From assembly GCA_011048645.1 (NCBI GenBank), contig DSDR01000181.1, positions 1 through 6,745 of the forward strand: a DNA stretch of 6,745 nt. The letters run 5' to 3'. This stretch comes from Phycisphaerales bacterium (GTDB lineage: Bacteria; Planctomycetota; Phycisphaerae; Sedimentisphaerales; Anaerohalosphaeraceae). A model generated the notes under the pieces. That model saw only the letters and a list, made by a program, of their open reading frames with translations, made no database searches and had not been told where the DNA came from. Positions 1 through 5,081 of this stretch are shown piece after piece. A program made the position numbers and the translations under genes. Position 1 is the first letter of the stretch. Each line of letters opens with the position of its first letter.

Positions 1-44
1 CGCTGGAGATATTTCAGGCATAATATCCATCCGATATGCTTCAT
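1..44 (-). CDS. Start of an unidentified gene downstream of lysS (partial, cut by window edge)
   Basis: An ATG at 44-42 opens a frame that runs without a stop to the window edge, giving MKHIGWILCLKYLQ and then an Arg codon (CGN). It begins 30 bases after the lysS stop on the same strand, which fits a co-transcribed next gene. A weak purine stretch (AAAGAG) lies upstream at a usable distance. The short peptide, with a hydrophobic/aromatic stretch followed by a basic 'LKYLQR' segment, resembles the cytoplasmic entry of FtsX/LolC/LolE-type ABC transporter permeases, which often begin with a 'W-x-L-x-x-x-Y-L-R-x-R' pattern. Fourteen residues cannot prove that, so the product is left unnamed. Chance openness of a 44-base frame is also possible. 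Confidence 0.35.
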   Translation of the reverse strand, partial: MKHIGWILCLKYLQ

Positions 45-57
45 TTGGCGCTCTTTG

Positions 58-74
58 GGCGGATCCGGCCCGCC
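58..74 (-). other. GC-rich hairpin directly after the lysS stop codon
   Basis: Five-base arms GGCGG (58-62) and CCGCC (70-74) flank a 7-base loop and start at the base right after the lysS TAA. The bases that follow on the minus strand are CAAAGAG, so there is no U-tract. This is not a convincing intrinsic terminator, and it sits only 14 bases before the next possible start codon. It may be a processing or stabilising structure, or chance in GC-rich DNA. Confidence 0.25.
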
Positions 75-1553
75 TTACAGGATTTCCTTTTCCGGCTTTG
101 CCGACGACGGTCTGAGCAGCGGGAACAAAATCACATCGCGGATGCTCGGCGCGTTGGTCAGCAGCATCATCAACCGATCCATGCCGACGCCCAGTCCCCC
201 CGCCGGAGGCATCCCGTATTTCAGAGCCGTGATAAAATCATCGTCCATTTTGGCCATCGATTCCTCGTCCGGCAGCCCGCGAAGCTGCCGCCGGAAGTTG
301 ACCTCCTGCATATCCGGATCATTCAGTTCAGTATAGGCGTTGGCCAGTTCCATCGTCCCGACAAACAGCTCAAACCGCTCGGCAAAGCGAGGGTCTTTTT
401 TGCTCCGGCGCGTCAAAGGACAGATCGCCGCCGGATAATCCATCACAAACGTCGGATTGATCAAATGCTGTTCGACCACGGACTCGAACACCTCATTGAC
501 CACCACGGCGTCATCTTTGTTGGATTCATCAATGCCCAACTGCCGCGCCCGGCTGCGGACCGAGGCCATATCCTCCATATCACAGTCGGCGTATTCTTTG
601 AGCAAATCCGCATACCGCGCCCGCCGCCACGGACGGGTATAGTCAATCGTCATTGAACCGAACGGCAAGGTCGATGACTCGCAGTGCCGCTCAATCAGAT
701 GCCCGACCATTTCCTCGGTCAATTCCATCATCACATTGTAATCGGCATAGGCCTGATACAATTCCATCATCGTAAATTCAGGGTTATGCCGCGTACTGAG
801 ACCTTCGTTACGGAAATTGCGGTTAATTTCAAAGACCTTTTCCATTCCGCCGACCAGCAGCCGCTTAAGAAACAGCTCCGGGGCAATTCGCAAATACAGG
901 TCCATATCCAGCGTATTGTGATGGGTAACAAACGGACGCGCCGCCGCCCCGCCGGCCAGAGTCTGCATCATCGGCGTTTCGACTTCAAGAAATCCCTTCT
1001 CGGTCAGAAACTGACGAATCGACGCGGTCATCGCGCTGCGCAACTTGAATCGGTCCATCACCTCCGGATTGGCCCACAAATCCACATACCGCATCCGGTA
1101 ACGCATATCCACATCCGCCAGGCCGTGAAATTTCTCCGGCGGCGGCAGCAGCGCCTTGCTCAGCAGCGTCAGCGACTCGACCCAGATGGTGATTTCGCCG
1201 GTTTTGGTTCGTCCCAGCGCCCCCTCTGCGCCGACCACATCCCCCAGATCCAGCAGTTTCATCTCATCCCAGCGGTCGGCCAGCAGCTTTTTGCTCAGCC
1301 CCAGTTGAATCGTACCGCTCGAATCCCGCAGCGTGATGAAAATCAGTTTGCCGATGTCGCGCAGCAGCACAATCCGCCCCGCGCATCGCGCGCGTTGGTC
1401 TTCGCGGTCGTCGGCGTAACCGGCCTTGACGGCCGCGGTCGGCTCGACGCCGTCAAAACGATCGCCGTAGGGATCCACCTCCAGCGCCCGCAGCTTGTCC
1501 ACTTTTTCTCTGCGTTGTTGTTCAAACTTGTTTCGCGATGTCTGTTCGGTCAA
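75..1553 (-). CDS. lysS: Lysyl-tRNA synthetase, class II
   Basis: Cytoplasmic enzyme that activates lysine with ATP and charges tRNA-Lys. The 492 residues are complete; E. coli LysS has 505. An N-terminal OB-fold anticodon-binding domain covers about residues 55-135 (core RIVLLRDIGKLIFITLRDSS). The class II catalytic domain follows. Motif 1 is near 170-195, with 'EVETPMMQ'. 'ARPFVTHHN' lies near 205-213. Motif 2, 'FEINRNFRNEGLSTRHNPEF', is at 241-260. Motif 3, 'GLGVGMDRL' with Arg460, is at 453-461. The 'ANAYTELNDP' segment, typical of LysRS and not of AspRS/AsnRS, is at 404-413. The start is TTG, chosen because AAGGA lies 9 bases upstream and the encoded N-terminus aligns with the usual LysRS N-terminal helix ('RREKVDKLRALEVDPY'); the next in-frame Met is near residue 98, inside the OB-fold. 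It follows the S41 protease gene by 62 bases. No inactivating change is visible. Confidence 0.98.
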   Translation of the reverse strand: MTEQTSRNKFEQQRREKVDKLRALEVDPYGDRFDGVEPTAAVKAGYADDREDQRARCAGRIVLLRDIGKLIFITLRDSSGTIQLGLSKKLLADRWDEMKLLDLGDVVGAEGALGRTKTGEITIWVESLTLLSKALLPPPEKFHGLADVDMRYRMRYVDLWANPEVMDRFKLRSAMTASIRQFLTEKGFLEVETPMMQTLAGGAAARPFVTHHNTLDMDLYLRIAPELFLKRLLVGGMEKVFEINRNFRNEGLSTRHNPEFTMMELYQAYADYNVMMELTEEMVGHLIERHCESSTLPFGSMTIDYTRPWRRARYADLLKEYADCDMEDMASVRSRARQLGIDESNKDDAVVVNEVFESVVEQHLINPTFVMDYPAAICPLTRRSKKDPRFAERFELFVGTMELANAYTELNDPDMQEVNFRRQLRGLPDEESMAKMDDDFITALKYGMPPAGGLGVGMDRLMMLLTNAPSIRDVILFPLLRPSSAKPEKEIL

Positions 1554-1562
1554 TCCGATATA

Positions 1563-1567
1563 TCCTT
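1563..1567 (-). promoter_or_regulatory. Ribosome binding site that supports the TTG start of lysS
   Basis: The minus strand reads AAGGA here, inside the purine run AGGAAAGGA, with 9 bases before the TTG at 1553-1551. No ATG or GTG nearby offers a better pairing of site and start, so this site decides the start of lysS. Confidence 0.7.
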
Positions 1568-1576
1568 TCCTGTTCT

Positions 1577-1592
1577 CAGAAGCCCAGAAGCC
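1577..1592. repeat. Two-copy tandem 8-base repeat in the protease-lysS spacer
   Basis: CAGAAGCC occurs twice back to back on the plus strand (1577-1584 and 1585-1592). It lies in the 62-base spacer between the S41 protease stop and lysS. Only two copies are present and no palindrome is formed, so it is more likely a slippage duplication than a binding site. I see no promoter or terminator in this spacer. Confidence 0.6.
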
Positions 1593-1615
1593 GGACTCTC
1601 TCGTGCAAAATCACC

Positions 1616-3919
1616 TCAGAAGTCGGAATTCAAAGGCAGCAACACCTCGTTGTCTTCCGTTTCGCCGTCGCCTGCGCCGCGCTGGACGGCGATGGGTTTA
1701 AACTCCTGCGGCGGTTTCACGGCCACCTCTTTGCCTTGAGCAAGAAGCTGAGCCTGCGCCACCATCAGCGCCGTGGCCAGTTGCGGGTCGGACTGCAACG
1801 TCACCTCCAGTGAATGCCGCACGGGCATGTCGCCGTCCTCGTCGTGATCAGCGCGGAACAGCACGTCGTTATCCCGCTGCAAATCCAGCATCGTGCGCAG
1901 TTCATTGCTGTACATCTTGACTTCAATATCCGGGGCAATCCCCCAATCGTCGCGTCCGAGCCGTTCCATCTGGTAGCGATTCTTCACCTGCTGATCGCTG
2001 GGTAAATGGTAATAGGCCACGGTATATTTCAGTTGGGAGCCGCCGCCGGTAACGGGCGTGACGATCTGGACGCTGCCTTTGCCGTAAGTGCGTTCGCCGA
2101 CCAGGATCGCTCGCCGATGCTGGGCGTCCTGCAGAGCGCCGGCAACAATTTCCGACGCACTGGCACTGGCGCCGTTGATCAGAATCGCCAGCGGATAATC
2201 GGGATGCGTCCCGCTGCGCCGGGCAATCTCATATGTCGCCAGCCCGTGCCGGGGGTTGCTTTTGACAATGACCCCTTCACGCACGAACAAATCCACCACC
2301 TCGGCGGCGCTGCTCAAATAACCGCCGCTGTTAAATCGCAAATCAAGAAGCAGCCCATTGAGACCTTGTTTTTCAAGCTCCAGCAAGGTCTTGTTCAAAT
2401 CCGACGCGCTGGTTTCGGTAAACGCCGTCAATCGCACGTAACCGACCCGATTGACCGGGTCGATCATATAATCCCAATCGCCTTTTTCCGTACGTCGCCA
2501 CCCACGCAGCGGCTGAACGACGATTTTGTCCCGCACAATCGTGACATCCCACGTCTGGCCGGTCACAGGACGACGAATCGTCAGCGTGACCTTTGTTCCT
2601 TTGGGGCCGGTAATCTTGCTGACCGCACAGAAAATGGTCATCTCGGCGGTGGATTCGCCGTTGACCGCCAGAATCTCGTCATCGGCGTCCAGCCCCGACT
2701 TATAGGCCGGGGTATCCGGCAGCAGACTGAGAATCTTGAGCACGCCGCCGCGTTTGGAAATTTCCACGCCGATGCCTGTAAACTGCTGGGTCATGCTTTT
2801 TTCAAAGTCCAGAACGTTCCACGGCCAGACCAGCGTGGTAAACGGATCCAGTGCCGCCAGCGCCGCTTCGGAAAAATGCGCAACAACGACTTCCTGCGAA
2901 ATTTTGAGGGTCGCCGCGTTCAACGCCAGAACTTCATCGAAAATGCGTATAAAATGCTCCGCCTGGATCGCTTTGCCCTCGCCTGAAGCGACTTCCTCTC
3001 GTATGGCGTCCACGCCGGCCTGCCAGCTTTCAATATCCTGCGGCTCGGCGGTCCATGCCAGATCTTCGCTGTTGTTCAGCAGGACTTCGCCGAGCAGTTC
3101 ACAGCGGGCGAGGGCCTTTTCGGTCATCGCCTTATAATTGATGCCGTTGACATAATTGGTCTCCAGTGCATTGAGCGCACGCAGCAGCATTTCCGGGCGA
3201 ATGCCTTCGTGTCGTTCAGCCGCGCTTTCACCGCAGCCGCTGTCCCTGAGCGACAGATCAATCGACGCCAGTTCCGTCATGCGCTCGGCGGTTTCCTTGT
3301 ATTCCGGATTGTCCTCAAAGAGATTGGCCAGCCAGTAATAGCCGTGCGCGTAGGCGTCCATCCATTGCCCAGACTGTTCATACTCGACGGCGCGCGACTT
3401 GACCGACTCGACCATACGTCGGACAAAAGGATCTGCCAGCAGCTCGGCTTTTTGTTCTTCATCGACGGCGTACTCGCGCGCCAGCAGGATTGCCACCATC
3501 GCCTTATCGACGGTATTGACATCCGGTATCTGCTGATCGGCAACCTCGGCTTCTAATGAGCGAAGCTCCTGAATCTGTTCATCCCAGGCCTTTTGCCGCT
3601 CTGTCAGTCGATAGGCTTCCAGACGATCCCGCCATTCCAGCAGAAGCCTGAGCTGTTCGGCGTTCCGGCCGCCGGTCTCGGCTTCTTCCAGAACGGCCTT
3701 TGCTCCGTCAAAATCGCCGCTTTGTATCCGCTCGACGGCCGCCAGAACGGTCGCATCCATCTCGGTCTGCGCCGCAGTCTGTTCATTACCGCCGGACGAA
3801 GCGCCGCCGTAACTATCAAAGCCTTCATCCGGCTTGCAGCCGACAAAAAGCGTCAGCGACATCAGCATAAGCAACAGGGTGATACGGCCCATCACAGGAT
3901 TGTGCCTGTCAGTATTCAA
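1616..3919 (-). CDS. Lipoprotein PDZ/S41 C-terminal processing peptidase with long helical N-terminal region
   Basis: Predicted envelope serine protease of the Tsp/CtpA family, which trims or degrades proteins from their C-termini. The start is placed at TTG 3919 (767 residues), because GGAG at 3931-3928 lies 8 bases upstream; a GTG at 3928 overlaps that site, and an ATG at 3892 lacks a good one. A basic N-terminus and hydrophobic stretch (14-27) end in LFVGC, a loose lipobox with Cys28. Residues 50-330 are mostly helical, repeat-like and charged, of unknown role. 'DPFTTLVW' near 358 leads into a PDZ domain (about 378-462, 'GIGVEI'). The S41 core spans about 490-670: 'LLLDLRFNSGG', nucleophile Ser587 in 'GASASASEI', Asp598, and Lys614 in 'TYGKGSVQ', matching E. 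coli Tsp Ser430/Asp441/Lys455. The family is certain; the substrate is unknown. Family members usually run 400-700 residues, so this one is long because of its N-terminus. Confidence 0.95.
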   Translation of the reverse strand: MNTDRHNPVMGRITLLLMLMSLTLFVGCKPDEGFDSYGGASSGGNEQTAAQTEMDATVLAAVERIQSGDFDGAKAVLEEAETGGRNAEQLRLLLEWRDRLEAYRLTERQKAWDEQIQELRSLEAEVADQQIPDVNTVDKAMVAILLAREYAVDEEQKAELLADPFVRRMVESVKSRAVEYEQSGQWMDAYAHGYYWLANLFEDNPEYKETAERMTELASIDLSLRDSGCGESAAERHEGIRPEMLLRALNALETNYVNGINYKAMTEKALARCELLGEVLLNNSEDLAWTAEPQDIESWQAGVDAIREEVASGEGKAIQAEHFIRIFDEVLALNAATLKISQEVVVAHFSEAALAALDPFTTLVWPWNVLDFEKSMTQQFTGIGVEISKRGGVLKILSLLPDTPAYKSGLDADDEILAVNGESTAEMTIFCAVSKITGPKGTKVTLTIRRPVTGQTWDVTIVRDKIVVQPLRGWRRTEKGDWDYMIDPVNRVGYVRLTAFTETSASDLNKTLLELEKQGLNGLLLDLRFNSGGYLSSAAEVVDLFVREGVIVKSNPRHGLATYEIARRSGTHPDYPLAILINGASASASEIVAGALQDAQHRRAILVGERTYGKGSVQIVTPVTGGGSQLKYTVAYYHLPSDQQVKNRYQMERLGRDDWGIAPDIEVKMYSNELRTMLDLQRDNDVLFRADHDEDGDMPVRHSLEVTLQSDPQLATALMVAQAQLLAQGKEVAVKPPQEFKPIAVQRGAGDGETEDNEVLLPLNSDF
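1814..1849 (-). other. EF-hand-like acidic loop in the C-terminal part of the S41 protease
   Basis: Residues 691-702 of the protease read DHDEDGDMPVRH. This has the DxDxDG spacing of an EF-hand/dockerin calcium loop, with a hydrophobic residue at loop position 8. Loop position 12 is His and not Asp/Glu, so calcium binding would be weak or completed by another residue. The site lies just after the S41 core. It is a motif by eye, not a domain match. Confidence 0.35.
3894..3909 (-). other. Small inverted repeat inside the alternative start region of the protease gene
   Basis: Arms ACAGG (3894-3898) and CCTGT (3905-3909) around a 6-base loop lie between the preferred TTG start (3919) and the in-frame ATG at 3892. 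In the mRNA this could form a short hairpin right before that ATG, which further weakens the ATG as the start. Five-base arms may well be chance. Confidence 0.25.
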
Positions 3920-3927
3920 AACAATCA

Positions 3928-3931
3928 CTCC
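3928..3931 (-). promoter_or_regulatory. Ribosome binding site that decides the start of the S41 protease
   Basis: The minus strand reads GGAG, with an 8-base gap to the TTG at 3919-3917. The GTG at 3928-3926 shares its first base with this site and so cannot use it. The ATG at 3892-3890 has only an AGG 12 bases upstream. The TTG is therefore the best supported start, though all three starts keep the signal peptide and lipobox. Confidence 0.5.
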
Positions 3932-3956
3932 GATCTGAATTCAGAAGACGACAGGA

Positions 3957-3971
3957 CGGCCCTTCGGGCCG
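3957..3971 (-). other. GC-rich hairpin in the aldolase-protease spacer
   Basis: Perfect 6-base arms CGGCCC and GGGCCG enclose a 3-base loop. On the minus strand the next 15 bases (TCCTGTCGTCTTCTG) hold seven T but no run of T. It could be a weak terminator or an attenuation/stability element. It leaves only about 25 bases before the protease ribosome binding site, too little for a separate promoter, so read-through from the aldolase transcript is the simpler view. Confidence 0.4.
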
Positions 3972-3998
3972 CCCCGCCGATAGGATCAATACCGTCAC

Positions 3999-4025
3999 AG
4001 CGGCTTGTCTGTTCATCAAGCCGCT
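3999..4025 (-). terminator. Strong 9-bp hairpin just after the aldolase stop; possible terminator or 3'-end stabiliser
   Basis: Arms AGCGGCTTG (3999-4007) and CAAGCCGCT (4017-4025) are perfect reverse complements with a 9-base loop, and begin 8 bases after the aldolase TGA. The minus strand continues GTGACGGTATTGATCC, which has no U-tract, so classic intrinsic termination is not supported. The position suggests a structure that protects the 3' end of the abundant aldolase message, or partial termination that lowers protease and lysS expression. The stem is seen directly; the role is inference. Confidence 0.4.
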
Positions 4026-4033
4026 CGAATAAC

Positions 4034-4978
4034 TCAGAGACACTCGGCGGCCTTTCCGGCGCAGCCCAGCACATGCAGTTTGCGCTTGACCATTTCGGTA
4101 ATCGCCTCACGACCGGGGCCGAGATACTTGCGCGGATCAAACTCAGCCGGCTTGGTCCAGAACACCTCGCGAATCTTGGCCGTCAGCGCCATCCGCAAAT
4201 CGGTGTCGATATTGACCTTGCACAGCGCCATCTTGGCCGCTTTGCTGATCGCCTCTTCGGGCACACCCATCGCATCGGGCATCTGGCCGCCGTATTTGTT
4301 GATTAAATCTTTGAATTCCTTCGGCACGCTGCTGGAGCCGTGCATCACCAGCGGAAAACCGGGCAGTTTTTCCTGAATCTTCTCCACGACGTCGAAGGCC
4401 AGTTTCGGCTCGCTCTTGAATTTATACGCCCCGTGGCTGGTGCCGATGGCCACCGCCAGCGAATCGACTCCCGTCTTATCGACAAACTCGACTACCTGAT
4501 CGGGGTTGGTCAGATGAGCCATCACATCATCGACGCCCTTGACGTGCTCTTCGATGCCGCCGAGCTGTCCCAGTTCGGCCTCGACCACCACGCCATGCGC
4601 GTGCGCATAGTCCACGACCTGCTTGGTCAGCTTGATGTTTTCCTCAAACGGCGCGTGCGAGGCGTCAATCATCACGGACGTAAAGCCGTCATCGACGCAC
4701 TGCTTGCACAGCTCAAACGTATCGCCGTGATCCAGGTGCATCGCAATGGGGATGTTGGGGTTTTCTTTGACCGCCACATCGATGATCGCACGCAGATAGC
4801 TCATTTTGGCGTATTGGCGGGCGCCTTTGCTGATCTGAAGAATCAGCGGCGATTGTTCCTGGACAACAGCGTCCACGATTCCCTGGGTGATTTCCATGTT
4901 GTTGACGTTGAACGCACCGACGGCATAGCCGTTCTTGTACGCCATTTCGAACATCTTCTTCGTTGTTACCAGAGCCAT
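4034..4978 (-). CDS. fba: Class II (zinc-dependent) fructose-1,6-bisphosphate aldolase
   Basis: Cytoplasmic enzyme of glycolysis and gluconeogenesis: fructose 1,6-bisphosphate to and from dihydroxyacetone phosphate and glyceraldehyde 3-phosphate. The 314 residues are close to the ~307 of the H. pylori class IIB enzyme, and one TIM barrel fills the protein. 'MHLDHGDTFE' at 80-89 carries catalytic Asp83 and zinc ligand His84. 'VVEAELGQLGG' near 131-141 holds the conserved Glu region. 'AIGTSHGAYK' supplies zinc ligand His182, and 'VMHGSSSVP' supplies His213 with the phosphate-binding Gly/Ser. 'KVNIDTDLR' near 254-262 is the other substrate-binding strand, and the tail 'DPRKYLGPGREA' is typical of FBA. 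The shorter tagatose-bisphosphate aldolases (GatY/KbaY, ~284 residues) are the alternative; length and tail favour FBA. Start ATG with AGGAG 5 bases upstream; its own TATAAT lies about 40 bases upstream. Confidence 0.96.
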   Translation of the reverse strand: MALVTTKKMFEMAYKNGYAVGAFNVNNMEITQGIVDAVVQEQSPLILQISKGARQYAKMSYLRAIIDVAVKENPNIPIAMHLDHGDTFELCKQCVDDGFTSVMIDASHAPFEENIKLTKQVVDYAHAHGVVVEAELGQLGGIEEHVKGVDDVMAHLTNPDQVVEFVDKTGVDSLAVAIGTSHGAYKFKSEPKLAFDVVEKIQEKLPGFPLVMHGSSSVPKEFKDLINKYGGQMPDAMGVPEEAISKAAKMALCKVNIDTDLRMALTAKIREVFWTKPAEFDPRKYLGPGREAITEMVKRKLHVLGCAGKAAECL

Positions 4979-4983
4979 ACATT

Positions 4984-4988
4984 CTCCT
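4984..4988 (-). promoter_or_regulatory. Strong ribosome binding site of the aldolase gene
   Basis: The minus strand reads AGGAG within TTAGGAGAATGT, 5 bases before the ATG. It is the best Shine-Dalgarno sequence in the window, as expected for a highly expressed glycolytic enzyme. Confidence 0.8.
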
Positions 4989-5014
4989 AACGTTTAAGAA
5001 ACATTAATACGTTA
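4988..5014. repeat. Inverted repeat in the aldolase 5' leader (possible operator)
   Basis: TAACGT (4988-4993) and ACGTTA (5009-5014) are reverse complements separated by 15 bases of AT-rich DNA. One arm touches the ribosome binding site and the other sits at the expected transcription start of the TATAAT promoter. The layout would suit an operator for a dimeric regulator or a leader hairpin, but six-base arms can arise by chance and no known operator consensus is recognised. Confidence 0.3.
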
Positions 5015-5018
5015 CGTC

Positions 5019-5024
5019 ATTATA
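5019..5024 (-). promoter_or_regulatory. -10 box of a probable promoter for the aldolase gene
   Basis: The minus strand reads TATAAT, a perfect sigma-70 type -10 hexamer, about 40 bases before the aldolase start. The expected start of transcription is near 5012, giving a leader of about 34 bases. The hexamer 17 bases upstream (CGCTGC, 5042-5047) is a poor -35, so the promoter may depend on an activator. It is the only convincing -10 seen in the intergenic regions here and may also serve the downstream protease and lysS. Confidence 0.55.
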
Positions 5025-5081
5025 CATTCACAACTTATGCTGCAGCGCCGAAAACCGTCTGCATTGAGTTTTGAATCCTGT

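Noticed and set aside
36..656. Plus-strand open frame (206 codons) opposite the 3' part of lysS
   Set aside because: Fully antisense to the conserved motif 3 half of LysRS; very His/Arg/Pro-rich and without family resemblance.
684..1739. Long plus-strand open frame (351 codons) opposite lysS
   Set aside because: It lies antisense to an unmistakable lysS, runs past its start into the spacer and protease tail, and its translation is rich in Arg, Gln, His and Pro with no domain-like pattern, as expected for the reverse of a GC-rich coding frame.
2006..2986. Long plus-strand open frame (326 codons) opposite the S41 protease
   Set aside because: Antisense shadow of the PDZ/S41 coding region; its composition is biased to Arg, Gln, Asn and Phe, and no ribosome binding site or recognisable motif was seen.
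4340..4990. Plus-strand open frame (216 codons) opposite the aldolase gene
   Set aside because: Antisense to a clearly conserved aldolase, and it ends in that gene's ribosome binding site; explained by codon bias.
5043..5067. TGCAG...CTGCA inverted repeat after the LptD-type gene, considered as its terminator
   Set aside because: The arms are only five bases, the loop is long and no T-run follows on the minus strand; it also overlaps the expected -35 region of the aldolase promoter.
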